Assembly: GCF_001426745.1 (NCBI RefSeq)
Contig: NZ_LMFI01000001.1
Span: forward strand, 1,314,022-1,378,021
Direction: 5' to 3'
Source of the DNA: Nocardioides sp. Root140
Lineage (GTDB): Bacteria > Actinomycetota > Actinomycetes > Propionibacteriales > Nocardioidaceae
Length of the DNA stretch: 64,000 nt
In this document: one piece after another, positions 54,260-63,473 of the stretch
How the letters are laid out: each line of letters starts with the position of its first letter
Numbering within the stretch: the stretch's first letter is position 1
The notes under the pieces: generated by a model
Seen by the model: only the letters and a program-made list of their open reading frames with translations
What the model was told of the DNA's origin: nothing
Databases searched by the model: none
Program-made: the position numbers and the translations under genes

Positions 54260-54967
54260 ATGTCGACCCCTGTGGCACCCGAGAACATGAAGCGCCGTCA
54301 GCAGCTCGTGCAGACGTACAAGATGGCGAAGAAGTCCGACACGAAGATCGGGCTCTGGATGCTCGGCGCCTTCATCGTCGGCGCCGCCATCGGTTTCGGC
54401 CTCTTCTACATCCTCCCCGGATCGGGCGTGCTCGGCCTGGTCATGGCCATCGTCGGGGCGCTGCTGTTCGGCATCCTCTTCATGATGATCGTGTTCGGTC
54501 GCCGGGCGCAGAAGGCCGCGTTCAACCAGATGGACGGCCAGCGTGGCGCCGCCGCAGCAGCCCTGGGCATGCTCCGCCGTGGCTGGAAGACCGACCCCGC
54601 AGTCGCCTTCACCAAGCAGCAGGACGTCGTGCACCGCGTCATCGGCCCGCCCGGAATCGTGCTCGTCGGCGAGGGCTCCCCCGCCCGTGTCAAGCAGCTG
54701 CTGATCAACGAGCGCCGCAAGCACGAGCGGGTCGCCTCCGAGACGCCGATCCACGAGATCGTCTGCGGCAACGGCGAGGGCGAGGTGCCGCTGCCCAAGC
54801 TGGTCAAGCACGTCACCAAGCTCGGCAAGAACATCAAGGGTGCCGAGATGACCGACCTGCTCTACCGGATCAAGGCACTCGACGCGAACCGCTCGAACAT
54901 CCCGCTGCCCAAGGGCCCGGTGCCGACCAACATGAAGGGCCAGCGCGGCAACCTGCGCGGTCGCTGA
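54260..54967 (+). CDS. DUF4191 membrane protein
   Basis: 235 aa. Two close membrane helices (IGLWMLGAFIVGAAIGFGLFYIL, LGLVMAIVGALLFGILFMMIVFG) followed by a soluble domain with KQQDVVHRVIGPPGIVLVGEG and RVASETPIHEIVCGNGEGEVPLPKLVKHVTKL. This matches DUF4191, conserved next to lipA in actinobacteria. Function unknown. ATG with AGAAGG upstream. Confidence 0.9.
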   Translation: MSTPVAPENMKRRQQLVQTYKMAKKSDTKIGLWMLGAFIVGAAIGFGLFYILPGSGVLGLVMAIVGALLFGILFMMIVFGRRAQKAAFNQMDGQRGAAAAALGMLRRGWKTDPAVAFTKQQDVVHRVIGPPGIVLVGEGSPARVKQLLINERRKHERVASETPIHEIVCGNGEGEVPLPKLVKHVTKLGKNIKGAEMTDLLYRIKALDANRSNIPLPKGPVPTNMKGQRGNLRGR

Positions 54968-54999
54968 CCCCGCCGAGCCACTCGCGTGTGCACCCTGCC

Positions 55000-55428
55000 T
55001 CAGGCAGGGCAGACGGTGTTCATCGCGGCGCCCGCCCAGACCCCGAGCATCTCGTCGGCCAACGTCGAGCCGGCACCGAAGTACTCCAGGCCCTTGCCAT
55101 TGGCGCCGTTCGGGTTCATCTTCCCCTCGTCCTTCGGGTCTCCGATGGTCCGCGTCTCCATGAGCTTGATCGCGACCGGGAGCCCGGCCTCCCGCAGGGC
55201 GGCGTAGCCGGCGTCGACCTGCTCGTCGCACGACGGGGTGAAGATGCCGAACATGGCGGCACCCTCCTCGGCGTTGATCACCAGCCAGTTCGCCGAGGTC
55301 GGTCCGTTGAGGCTGTACATCGGGATGTAGCAGTGGTGTGCGCTGGCGCTCGTGGTGCCGAGTGCGACGGCGGCCACGACGCCGGCACCCGTGATCACGC
55401 TTCGTCGAATGATCCTGCTGGCGTTCAT
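55000..55428 (-). CDS. Secreted protein of unknown function
   Basis: 142 aa. Signal peptide SRIIRRSVITGAGVVAAVALGTTSASA, cleavage before HHCYIPMYSLNGPTSANWLVI. The mature part has three Cys (HHCYIP, FTPSCDEQ, MNTVCPA) and GNDANGKGLEYFGAG-like Gly-rich segments. No family recognised. GGAG before the ATG at 55428; convergent with the DUF4191 gene. Confidence 0.7.
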   Translation of the reverse strand: MNASRIIRRSVITGAGVVAAVALGTTSASAHHCYIPMYSLNGPTSANWLVINAEEGAAMFGIFTPSCDEQVDAGYAALREAGLPVAIKLMETRTIGDPKDEGKMNPNGANGKGLEYFGAGSTLADEMLGVWAGAAMNTVCPA

Positions 55429-55550
55429 AGGGCGACTCCTCCGTCCAGACCCCGGCCTGTCCGGGATCGGCCTTCGAGTCCACCAGACCCGCCAGCGCAC
55501 CCACATCACTCACATTGGTGAACCGGTGGATGGGGTTCGTCGTACGCCGG

Positions 55551-56411
55551 TCAGGGCTTGGCGGCACCCGTCGGGTAGGGCTGGACCTTGCTCGCCGGCG
55601 GAGCCACGATCTTCACCGGCTCGCCCCACTTCGACATCTTGAGCTCCATGGAGCCCTGCGCGTCGAGCTCGGCGGTCATCTTCGCGAGACGGCCCTCGTC
55701 GTCGAGCCACACGTCGTAGTCGAGGGTGTCGGGCACCTTGCCGGCCTGGTCGCCGAGCGTCTTCTTGAACGCCTCGGTGTTCGTGGTCAGCACGTAGTGC
55801 CGGGTGTGCGCGCCGTCGACGGAGTCCTCGCCGACCAGGGTGACCTTCTCCAGCCCCTGGCCGAACATCTCGACCGTCGACTTCGGGTCGAACGACGAGA
55901 GTCCGCCGAGGCTGGCGGCCATCGGGTTGTTCGGGTCGTCGAGGTCGATCTTGTAGAAGACGTCCTCGGTGCCGGCGCCCAGCATCGGCATCGCCAGGTA
56001 CATCCCGTCGTCGACGACGCGGGCCTGGATCGACTGCTCACCGAAGGCAGGGGCCGACATCTCCATCGACATCCTGGGCTTCTCGCCCGTGTAGTCCACC
56101 TGGCCGGTGGCGGTCATCACGAGGCCGGCGTTGACCAGCTCCATGGTGATGTGCGCGGTGTCGATGCCCTTGAACGCCGACTCGATCTCCTTGGCGAACT
56201 CCTTGGCGTCGACCTCCTCGCCCACCGGGGCCACGCTGCTCGACGTACCGCCGTCGCCGGAGGAGTCGACCGACGCCGAGGTGGACTCCTCGGAGGAGCC
56301 CGCCTTGCCGTCGTCGTCGGGTCCGCAGGCGGTGACGCCGAAGATCAGCAGCGGGACGACCGCGGCGGTCGCCAGACGGTGCCGGGCGGGGCGACGGTGA
56401 AGAGTGCGCAT
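55551..56411 (-). CDS. LppX/LprAFG-like lipoprotein
   Basis: 286 aa. Signal peptide with a lipobox GVTACG (ATAAVVPLLIFGVTACGPDDDG), then a Ser-rich linker and a beta-rich domain (FKGIDTAHITMELVNAGLVMTATGQVDYTGEKPRMSMEM, LPSTLDYDVWLDDEGRLAKMTAEL-like), as in LppX/LprG lipid-transfer lipoproteins. ATG 56411 with TAGATT 7 nt upstream. Probably binds lipids or lipid-linked cell-wall precursors; inferred. Confidence 0.82.
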   Translation of the reverse strand: MRTLHRRPARHRLATAAVVPLLIFGVTACGPDDDGKAGSSEESTSASVDSSGDGGTSSSVAPVGEEVDAKEFAKEIESAFKGIDTAHITMELVNAGLVMTATGQVDYTGEKPRMSMEMSAPAFGEQSIQARVVDDGMYLAMPMLGAGTEDVFYKIDLDDPNNPMAASLGGLSSFDPKSTVEMFGQGLEKVTLVGEDSVDGAHTRHYVLTTNTEAFKKTLGDQAGKVPDTLDYDVWLDDEGRLAKMTAELDAQGSMELKMSKWGEPVKIVAPPASKVQPYPTGAAKP

Positions 56412-56418
56412 GCGCACC

Positions 56419-56424
56419 AATCTA
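56419..56424 (-). promoter_or_regulatory. Leaderless-type -10 element for the LppX-like gene
   Basis: Minus-strand TAGATT, 7 nt before the ATG at 56411, overlapping the 3' end of the RDD gene. Confidence 0.45.
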
Positions 56425-56862
56425 ACGGCGGTCCCCAAGATCGCCGGAAGCGTCTCGTAGCAGCACCGTGGACGTGCCAGCCACCATGTCGTGGAGGCCG
56501 CGGCCGTCCGGGCGGAACACCAGCGGCGGGATGAACAGGGCGATCATCACGCTGCGGATCAGCGCGTGCAGCAGGTCGACAGGTGCCCCGCTCCCGTCGA
56601 AGCGTACGACGCGCAACCGGGCCACCTGCTTGCCGAACGAGCCGCCGACGAACGCGGTGAGCACGGTGCTCTCGAGGATGAACACCGCCATCGTGTAGAG
56701 CCCGGAGAACCGGTCGCTGCTCCAGTCCTCGATGCCCATGAAGAGCATCACGACCAGGGTCGAGGCGATCCAGTCGATGAGGAGGGCGAGCATCCGCTGG
56801 GCCCAGGAAGCGGTTTGTGGCACGGCGAGAACCCTACCTGCGGTGGATTGGGTCTCATTCAC
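56422..56862 (-). CDS. RDD-family membrane protein
   Basis: 146 aa. RDD pattern: [22 protein letters not shown] with the Arg/Asp (RMLALLID) motif, [20 protein letters not shown], and [19 protein letters not shown]. Role unknown; conserved beside glnA in actinobacteria. GTG start only 10 bp from the GlnR box, so it may be nitrogen regulated too. Confidence 0.85.
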   Translation of the reverse strand: MNETQSTAGRVLAVPQTASWAQRMLALLIDWIASTLVVMLFMGIEDWSSDRFSGLYTMAVFILESTVLTAFVGGSFGKQVARLRVVRFDGSGAPVDLLHALIRSVMIALFIPPLVFRPDGRGLHDMVAGTSTVLLRDASGDLGDRR

Positions 56863-56871
56863 GGCTCAGGT

Positions 56872-56909
56872 GTTACATGCGCGAAACAAACCGGATACGG
56901 TCAAGAAAC
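56872..56909 (+). promoter_or_regulatory. GlnR box upstream of glnA
   Basis: GTTAC-n6-GAAAC-n6-GATAC-n6-GAAAC matches the actinobacterial GlnR site (GTnAC-n6-GAAAC, repeated) at both halves. It lies between the divergent RDD and glnA genes, about 110-150 bp before the glnA start. Confidence 0.85.
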
Positions 56910-57021
56910 TGCCTGTGGCTACTTTTACGGGCAACCACTGGTGCAGTGCCGCACCGGAAATCTGATCCGCTCGAAAACTTGCGGTCGCACCAGTCCCCTG
57001 GGCTGCGGCCAAGGAGGACGA

Positions 57022-58452
57022 ATGTTCGCGAATAGCGACGAGCTTCTGAAGTACCTCAAGGACGAACGCGTCGAGATGGTCGACGTGCGCTTCTGCGACC
57101 TGCCCGGTGTGATGCAGCACTTCACCGTGCCGGTCTCGTCCTTCGACCAGTCGGTCTTCGACGACGGCCTCGGATTCGACGGCTCCTCGATCCGCGGGTT
57201 CCAGGCGATCCACGAGTCCGACATGCAGCTGTTCCCGGACCCGACCACGGCGTACCTCGACCCGTTCCGCGTCGCCAAGACGCTGGTCGTGAACTTCTTC
57301 ATCCACGACCCGATCACCGGTGAGGCCTACTCGCGCGACCCGCGCAACATCGCCCGCAAGGCGATGGCCTACATGGCCAGCACCGGCATCGGCGACAAGG
57401 CGTTCTTCGCCCCCGAGGCCGAGTTCTACGTCTTCGACAAGGTCCGCTTCGCGACCAATGCGAACGAGGGCTTCTACCACATCGACTCCGAGGCGGGCGC
57501 CTGGAACTCCGGTTCCGTCGGCACCGAGGAGAGCCCGAACCGCGGCTACAAGGTCAAGTACAAGGGCGGCTACTTCCCGGTCGCGCCGTACGACCACTTC
57601 GGTGAGCTGCGCGACGAGATGGTCATCGAGCTCGAGAAGTCGGGCCTGCTGGTCGAGCGTGCGCACCACGAGGTCGGCACCGCCGGCCAGGCCGAGATCA
57701 ACTACAAGTTCGACGAGCTGCTCAAGGCCGCCGACGACGTGATGAAGTTCAAGTACATCATCAAGAACGTCGCCTGGCGCAACGACAAGACCGCGACCTT
57801 CATGCCGAAGCCGATCTTCGGCGACAACGGCTCCGGCATGCACGTGCACCAGTCGATCTGGAACAACGGTGAGCCGCTGTTCTACGACGAGACCGGGTAC
57901 GGCGGCCTGTCCGACATGGCCCGCTACTACATCGGCGGAATCCTGAAGCACGCCCCGGCGCTGCTGGCGTTCACCAACCCGACGGTGAACTCCTACCACC
58001 GCCTGGTGCCCGGCTTCGAGGCCCCGATCTCGCTGGTCTACTCGCAGCGCAACCGCTCGGCCTGTGTCCGCATCCCGATCACCGGCTCGAACCCGAAGGC
58101 CAAGCGCATCGAGTTCCGTTGCCCCGACCCGTCGGCCAACCCGTACCTCGCCTTCTCGGCGCTGCTGCTGGCCGGCCTCGACGGCATCAAGAACAAGATC
58201 GAGCCCGCGGACCCGATCGACAAGGACATCTACGAGCTGCCGCCGGACGAGATGGCCGACATCGCCCAGGTCCCGACGTCGCTCGACGCGGTGCTGAAGG
58301 CCCTCGAGGAAGACCAGGACTTCCTCACCGTCGGGAACGTCTTCACCCCCGACCTGCTCGAGACCTGGATCGACTACAAGCGGACCCAGGAGATCGCGCC
58401 TGTGCAGCAGCGTCCGCACCCGCACGAGTTCGAGCTCTATTACGACATCTAA
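57022..58452 (+). CDS. glnA: Glutamine synthetase type I
   Basis: 476 aa, GS I-beta. Conserved [43 protein letters not shown], catalytic GSGMHVHQS and NRSACVRIP, plus the adenylylation-site Tyr404 in [10 protein letters not shown]. It assimilates ammonium. ATG with AAGGAGG 6 nt upstream. Expression probably controlled by GlnR at the box upstream, activity by GlnE adenylylation. Confidence 0.97.
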   Translation: MFANSDELLKYLKDERVEMVDVRFCDLPGVMQHFTVPVSSFDQSVFDDGLGFDGSSIRGFQAIHESDMQLFPDPTTAYLDPFRVAKTLVVNFFIHDPITGEAYSRDPRNIARKAMAYMASTGIGDKAFFAPEAEFYVFDKVRFATNANEGFYHIDSEAGAWNSGSVGTEESPNRGYKVKYKGGYFPVAPYDHFGELRDEMVIELEKSGLLVERAHHEVGTAGQAEINYKFDELLKAADDVMKFKYIIKNVAWRNDKTATFMPKPIFGDNGSGMHVHQSIWNNGEPLFYDETGYGGLSDMARYYIGGILKHAPALLAFTNPTVNSYHRLVPGFEAPISLVYSQRNRSACVRIPITGSNPKAKRIEFRCPDPSANPYLAFSALLLAGLDGIKNKIEPADPIDKDIYELPPDEMADIAQVPTSLDAVLKALEEDQDFLTVGNVFTPDLLETWIDYKRTQEIAPVQQRPHPHEFELYYDI

Positions 58453-58518
58453 CCGGGCCGCCGGCTGCGGTCGTTCAGGAACGCTGAACAACCGCAACAA
58501 ACAGCCGCTGACCTGCAG

Positions 58519-58558
58519 AAACGCCGCTGAGCGACCCTTTGGTCGCTCGGCGGCGTTT
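58519..58558 (+). terminator. Terminator after glnA
   Basis: AAACGCCGCTGAGCGACC, CTTT, GGTCGCTCGGCGGCGTTT: an 18-bp stem with one mismatch and tetraloop. It marks the likely border between core chromosome and accessory DNA. Confidence 0.85.
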
Positions 58559-58847
58559 GCTGTTGCTAGCCGCTCGCCTGTTACAAATCCAGTACAAATC
58601 TCGGGAGCGCCACCTTCCGCCAGGCTCGTCTCTTGGCGCTCCCCGGGCGGTCCACCCTGGGGGTCTCGGCGTAACTCGGTCGCCCGAATCGTCGCCGTCG
58701 CATCGCATGAGCTGACAACCGTCGTAGCGGATGCTCGGCGAGCGCGTTGCCAGATCATTTCCACCTGCGTGATCGCTCCCGCGCGGTTGTCGGACATAGG
58801 TGCCCGTAGACCAAACGTTCGTCAACGCCGCGAGGAGGGGCTTGATG
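58559..58847. other. Candidate attachment/excision region before the excisionase gene
   Basis: No gene is seen. TACAAATC occurs twice (58582, 58593) at an 11-bp period, one helical turn, like Xis or integrase arm sites. GGGAGCGCCA/TGGCGCTCCC form an inverted repeat (58603-58643). An att site or promoter for the excisionase gene is plausible. No tRNA is present. Confidence 0.35.
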
Positions 58848-59120
58848 ATGGCAACAAACTCGAACGTGCCGACTGCGGAACCGGGAGTCTTCGGTCCGCG
58901 GCGTCGCGGAAACGCCAGCAGCCGGTCACCCAGGCTGGTCGATGCGCAGGAACTGTGGGACATCGACGATGTCGCGTCTTACCTCGGCGTCACCAAGCAG
59001 ACCATCTACTCGTGGCGGACGACAGGCTACGGTCCCGCCGGCTTCCGTGTCGGCAAGCACCTGCGCTGGCGAGCAGCAACCGTCATCAATTGGACGGTTC
59101 GACTCGAGGAGAATCAGTGA
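58848..59120 (+). CDS. Excisionase/AlpA-like helix-turn-helix protein
   Basis: 90 aa. The MerR/excisionase-type helix-turn-helix LWDIDDVASYLGVTKQTIYSWRTTGYGPAGFRVGKHLRWRAATVINW is complete. ATG 58848 has GAGGAGGGG upstream; ATG 58845 is also possible. It sits 96 bp before the integrase gene in the same direction, the usual xis-int order. Probably directs excision or represses the integrase. Confidence 0.85.
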   Translation: MATNSNVPTAEPGVFGPRRRGNASSRSPRLVDAQELWDIDDVASYLGVTKQTIYSWRTTGYGPAGFRVGKHLRWRAATVINWTVRLEENQ

Positions 59121-59216
59121 TCCCGACGGGTCCTCGGCCAGACCCGGGACCGGCGATAGCGACGGGACATCCGGCAGCACGACTTGTCCCTCGATCGGAT
59201 TGTGCCGAGGACAGCC

Positions 59217-60410
59217 ATGGCCAGCGTTAGCTCTGGCAGGCCAGCCGACGACGGCAGCCCTCGTTACGTCGTCAACTACCGAGATCCCGAGGGGCGGCAA
59301 CGCCGCAAGACCTTCCGACGCAAAGCCGAGGCGGTCGCGTTTCGCAACACAGTCGAGGCGGACAAACTCCGTGGAACCTATCTTGATGTCGACGCGGGCA
59401 GGATCTCGTTTCGGACGTATGCCGAGGAGTGGCTGGCAAGCCGGACGTTCAGTCCGCTGACCTACGAGGCGACCGAGCTGCGACTCAGGCTCCACGTGTT
59501 CCCGACCCTCGGACACCTCGAACTTCGCCAGATCAAGCCGTCGACGATCCAGAAACTTCTCCGGTCGATGGAGATGGCCGAAACCTATCGACGCGTCATT
59601 TTCTCAAACGTGTCCGCCATCTTCTCTGCTGCAGTCGATGACGACATGATCGCCAAGAATCCCTGCAAGGCGAGTTCAGTGACACGGCCCGCCACGTCGC
59701 GACGAAAGGTTGTGCCGTGGCCGTCAGAGTGGGTTTCCTCCATGCACGACGCGCTGCCACCGCAGTACAGGATCGCGGTGACGTTGGGTTCGGGACTTGG
59801 ACTGCGTCAAGGCGAGGTTTTCGGCCTGGCAGTCGAGGATGTCGATTTCCTTCGTGGAGTTGTCGAGGTGAGGCGTCAGGTCAAGGTCTTCGGTGGCAAC
59901 CGCCTGGTCTTCGGTCTGCCGAAGGGCGACAAGACCCGGACCGTCCCACTGCCCGAAAGTGTCGGGACGGAACTCAGCAGCCACCTCGCCGCCTACCCGC
60001 GGCGCAGTGTCACGCTGCCGTGGGGCGCGCCCGAGGTTGAGAGGAAGTCGAGCGCGGGGCTCATACTGACGACACGCGAACGCTCGGCCCTCAACCGCAA
60101 CTACTTCAACACGCGCCTCTGGAAGCCCGCGCAGGCGCGCGTGGGCATCGAGCAGGTGCGGGATAACGGCATGCACGCCCTCCGCCATTGGTACGCATCC
60201 GTCTTGCTGGACGCCGGCGAGTCGATCCGCGCGGTTTCTGAATACCTAGGACACAGCGATCCAGGCTTCACCTTGCGGACGTACACGCACCTCATGCCCA
60301 GCAGCTCCGAGCGTACGAGGGCCGCCATCGATCAGGCATTCGCGGAAGTGCAGGATGAGAAGCCCACGGCAGTGAATGGCGATGGCATCACCGAACTCGG
60401 CGCACCCTGA
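59217..60410 (+). CDS. Tyrosine site-specific integrase
   Basis: 397 aa. N-terminal arm-binding/AP2-like part (YVVNYRDPEGRQRRKTFRRKAEAVAF), SAM-like core-binding domain and catalytic domain with Arg197 (GLGLRQGE), His320-Arg323 (HALRHW), His346 (LGHSDP) and nucleophile Tyr356 (RTYTHL). All five catalytic residues are present, so it looks active. ATG 59217 with GAGGA upstream. Marks a mobile element that includes the genes to its right. Confidence 0.93.
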   Translation: MASVSSGRPADDGSPRYVVNYRDPEGRQRRKTFRRKAEAVAFRNTVEADKLRGTYLDVDAGRISFRTYAEEWLASRTFSPLTYEATELRLRLHVFPTLGHLELRQIKPSTIQKLLRSMEMAETYRRVIFSNVSAIFSAAVDDDMIAKNPCKASSVTRPATSRRKVVPWPSEWVSSMHDALPPQYRIAVTLGSGLGLRQGEVFGLAVEDVDFLRGVVEVRRQVKVFGGNRLVFGLPKGDKTRTVPLPESVGTELSSHLAAYPRRSVTLPWGAPEVERKSSAGLILTTRERSALNRNYFNTRLWKPAQARVGIEQVRDNGMHALRHWYASVLLDAGESIRAVSEYLGHSDPGFTLRTYTHLMPSSSERTRAAIDQAFAEVQDEKPTAVNGDGITELGAP

Positions 60411-60529
60411 GAAGATCGACACCCGCAAGCAGCGAGTAACCCTGCACAAGGTTGGTCTTCTACAGAGAAGGTCGATGACCCAACAGGTAAGACGACAATG
60501 GGACCCAGGGCCAAGAAGTTCAGCGCCAG

Positions 60530-61753
60530 CTAGGTCGCATCCGATCCATCGGCTGTGTCAGCCTCAGCAGCATTCGTCGCCTGACTCGCCGTCGACCTCT
60601 TGGCCGGGGTCTTCTTCGCGGCCATCGCGCCCGCGGAGGCCTTCGCTGCGCCAGCTACGGAGACCTCCGCAACCGACTCCCCCAGCAGGTAGGCGCGAGC
60701 TTGTACCCGAAACTCCGGGTCGATGCCGGTCGCGGTCACCAGGAACCCGCAGACGTCCGCGACCAACTTGGCGGCGATCTCATCGAACTCGTCACCGAAC
60801 GCGTTCGAGAGCGTCATCCGCTGCCGCGCCGCGGCGAACGCGGACGCAGCCTCGGCCTGCCGGAGCGCGTTCTGCATGTGGTCAGGGCGCCGCATCAGCC
60901 GGGTGACGAGCTCCCGGAGCGTCGGGTAGTACTCAGGCAGGTGGTCGCGCTCCTTCGCGCCGTCAGGGCGTAGTGACTGCAGGAGCTGAGCGACCTGCTT
61001 CTTCTCCTTCAGCCCGGTCGCGCCGCCGTACAGATACTCCTGGAGCCCGCGGTCGGGGTCAGAAAGGAAAGCACCTCGCACGTGCTCGGTGACCTTGATG
61101 AGGGTCACCAGGTACAGCCACGCCAGGTCGAAGAACAGCGACAGGTGGTCGGGGTCCTTCGGCTTGAGGAACTTCACCGCGTCAGAGAGGTGCGCGACGA
61201 GCTGGAATGGGTTGCGGTGGTCGTCGTAAATCCAGTAGTCGAAGTCGCGGTAATCGATGAGCGGCTTCAACCGCTTGTCCAGGTTCGTGTACGCCTTCAG
61301 GTGCGCTTCTGCTGCGGCCTTGTCGAACAAGATGGCCAGCGGGCTGCCTTCGGGCACCGGCGGACCGTGCAGGGTCTGCATGTGGGCCAGGTCCGCTGAG
61401 GGGAGCACCGTGATGCGGAGCTTGTCCGACAGCTGCCTGGTCGAGTCGAGGACCTCGTGCTCGCGCACCAGCATGGCGTCGTCGGCGCCGAACAGGTCAG
61501 CGACACCGCGGACCCAGAACATCCGGGCGGTCGGCTTGTCCGACTTGCCAGACTTGCAATCAGCGATGGTCGTCGACAGCCGGTACCCCGGCGTGACGGA
61601 GACCCCGAGAACGTCTAGGTCGGTGAACGTCTCTGCCGGCCCTCCGTCAGCACGCTCGTGACCACGCAGCACCACGTCGAGTCGGGTCGAGAAACCCATC
61701 GACCACAGGAGCGACCGGACGCCTACCTTCAGGCCCAGATCGAGCTCGCTCAC
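60530..61753 (-). CDS. Restriction-endonuclease-fold protein (PD-(D/E)XK-like), unknown
   Basis: 407 aa. The N-terminal 90 residues look like a PD-(D/E)XK nuclease core: TDLDVLGV (Asp47) then IADCKSGK with Asp65-x-Lys67. The middle is helical with no family recognised (HLSLFFDLAWLYLVTLIKV). The tail is Lys/Ala-rich (AAKKTPAKRSTASQ), perhaps DNA binding. GTG start overlaps the partner's stop. Possible defence nuclease; speculation based on fold and setting beside an integrase. Confidence 0.6.
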   Translation of the reverse strand: MSELDLGLKVGVRSLLWSMGFSTRLDVVLRGHERADGGPAETFTDLDVLGVSVTPGYRLSTTIADCKSGKSDKPTARMFWVRGVADLFGADDAMLVREHEVLDSTRQLSDKLRITVLPSADLAHMQTLHGPPVPEGSPLAILFDKAAAEAHLKAYTNLDKRLKPLIDYRDFDYWIYDDHRNPFQLVAHLSDAVKFLKPKDPDHLSLFFDLAWLYLVTLIKVTEHVRGAFLSDPDRGLQEYLYGGATGLKEKKQVAQLLQSLRPDGAKERDHLPEYYPTLRELVTRLMRRPDHMQNALRQAEAASAFAAARQRMTLSNAFGDEFDEIAAKLVADVCGFLVTATGIDPEFRVQARAYLLGESVAEVSVAGAAKASAGAMAAKKTPAKRSTASQATNAAEADTADGSDAT

Positions 61754-63090
61754 AGAGACCTCGTTCCCATCGCCGCCTCGAAGATCTTGTCGAACTGCTT
61801 CGCCGAAGGCTGCGCACTTTTCCGGAGCCGATGCACGGTCTGCATCGGCGCCACGTACGACCGGTCCGACGCCAGCGTTTCCCGCGCCAGCGCGTCATCG
61901 ACCCGGTGCTCGACCAGCTCACCGTGCGTCAGCAGCTCCCGCGCAAGCTTCAGCGCCTCCCGGTTGTCGGCGGTGTCGATGAACCGAGGAGTCACCCACC
62001 GACCGCCAGGCAATGTGTCCGGAGCGAACTCGATGAGGCGGGCGTTCCGCATCAATTCATACTGCCGCTTGTGACCGCTGTGCGGCGCCAAGAACCCCCG
62101 GTTCGGGTCCAGCAACTTGTCGATGACGTTGATGAGCCCGGCTGCATCCAGACTCGAATACCCACCGAACGACTCCGCGCACCGCAGACACGCGATGACC
62201 GCGAGCGCCTTGTCCAGAACGGGCTTGCGGGCGGTCAGGAGCTTCCTATCCGCGATGTATGGCAGCGCAGCGAACGGCTGCGCACCCCCACCAGGAACGG
62301 TCACGGCCGGCGCCATGATGAGGCCCTTCGCAACCGCGTCGGTCAGCAGCGGGTGCGTGGTCGGAGAGATGGCCAGCCCCTGCTTCGCCCGGACCGCGGC
62401 GAACTCCTCCGCGAGCTGATCACCACCGTGACTGTTCACGAGCTCTCCGAGCAGGGCCGGGTTCTCGAACCCGAAGAATGGCGAGTACACGATGTCGCCG
62501 TCGATGGCCTGCACTTTTTGCATCAGCCCGGAGTCCATGGCCAACTGCACGATCAGCGGGACATCGGCGTGGTCCAGCGCGAAGGTCGACTCGAGCTCCT
62601 CCAGCGGCACCGGGGCCTCGGACAGCCCGTCGACAACCACCAGGAGCTGCTTCTCTAGTTCGGTCGGGTTGCGGTCCTGCCACACCTCCCCGAGCCGCGT
62701 GTACAGATCGTCGTAGTAGGGGACGTTCTCGGTGAAGGTCTGGATCTTGCCGCCCGAGCGCTGGATACCGCTTACGAACCCGGCGTCGCCCAGGAGCGTG
62801 ACCACTTCGTTGAACGCCAGCATGTCAACATCAAGCTGGCTGGCCGCGATCGACATCAGCGCCTGCGCGTCCTTGATGACGTCGTTGCCGCGGATGAGGC
62901 CCGCGACGGTCGCCGCCATCCCGACGATCCGGGTGTCAACCAGCGGCTGCAGCACCGGCGAGTTCGGGTCGACGTTCCGCACGCCGGAGTGCACGTCCTG
63001 GCAACGCAAACCCTCGTCGAAGTGGTCCATCGTCCTGTCCCCGTAGTTCTTCATGTTCGCGCGCGGCAACGGCAACCACACGGACCACAT
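61750..63090 (-). CDS. Unknown protein, partner of the PD-(D/E)XK-like gene
   Basis: 446 aa, no known family recognised. Predicted mostly helical with repeats resembling winged-helix units (LDVDMLAFNEVVTLLGDAGFVSGIQRSGGKIQTF; PTELEKQLLVVVDGLSEAPVPLEELESTFALDHADVPLIVQLAMDSGLMQKV). It has no signal peptide or membrane helix. ATG 63090 with AAGGA upstream; ATG 63054 or 63030 would shorten it. First gene of a coupled pair; could be a sensor or DNA-binding partner of the nuclease-like protein. Confidence 0.62.
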   Translation of the reverse strand: MWSVWLPLPRANMKNYGDRTMDHFDEGLRCQDVHSGVRNVDPNSPVLQPLVDTRIVGMAATVAGLIRGNDVIKDAQALMSIAASQLDVDMLAFNEVVTLLGDAGFVSGIQRSGGKIQTFTENVPYYDDLYTRLGEVWQDRNPTELEKQLLVVVDGLSEAPVPLEELESTFALDHADVPLIVQLAMDSGLMQKVQAIDGDIVYSPFFGFENPALLGELVNSHGGDQLAEEFAAVRAKQGLAISPTTHPLLTDAVAKGLIMAPAVTVPGGGAQPFAALPYIADRKLLTARKPVLDKALAVIACLRCAESFGGYSSLDAAGLINVIDKLLDPNRGFLAPHSGHKRQYELMRNARLIEFAPDTLPGGRWVTPRFIDTADNREALKLARELLTHGELVEHRVDDALARETLASDRSYVAPMQTVHRLRKSAQPSAKQFDKIFEAAMGTRSL

Positions 63091-63473
63091 GCGCTTCCTT
63101 CGGCGATTCTTCCAGCGCCCACGTTCGATCGCCTAAGAGATTCGGAGTGCCATTCGACCTTTCTGGCGGCGAAACGCCTGGCGAATGCCGCTGCTCGAGT
63201 GGCTGATGTCGAGCCTCGCCGATATGCAGACCGACCGTGGCTGGGGAGCATGGCGCGACGCGTACGACGATCTACCTCAGCTGGCGACTATCCCGCCCGA
63301 GGTCGCGAACACCCGGACGTCACCGCGACCGAAGTGGAGGAGATGGCTTCTGGCCGGCGACCCGCAGGGTCAGACACAGACGACTCGGCAACACCCACGA
63401 GCAGTCCGGAGCCGATCTGCCCGGCACAAATGCTACGCTTTCATTCCCAGAGCATTCCGAGCAGAGGATCGAG
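63091..63473. other. Intergenic region between operon and partial gene
   Basis: About 380 bp, no convincing gene. TACGCT at 63433-63438 could be a -10 element for the gene at 63474. A short stretch reading like PARGREHPDVTATEVEEMASGRRP may be a remnant, but this is weak. Confidence 0.35.

Noticed and set aside
58453..58847. tRNA gene as integration target
   Set aside because: No cloverleaf or T-loop sequence found between glnA and the excisionase gene.
58475..58963. 162-codon minus-strand frame over the glnA terminator and excisionase gene
   Set aside because: Arg-rich, crosses a strong terminator and lies opposite the helix-turn-helix coding sequence.
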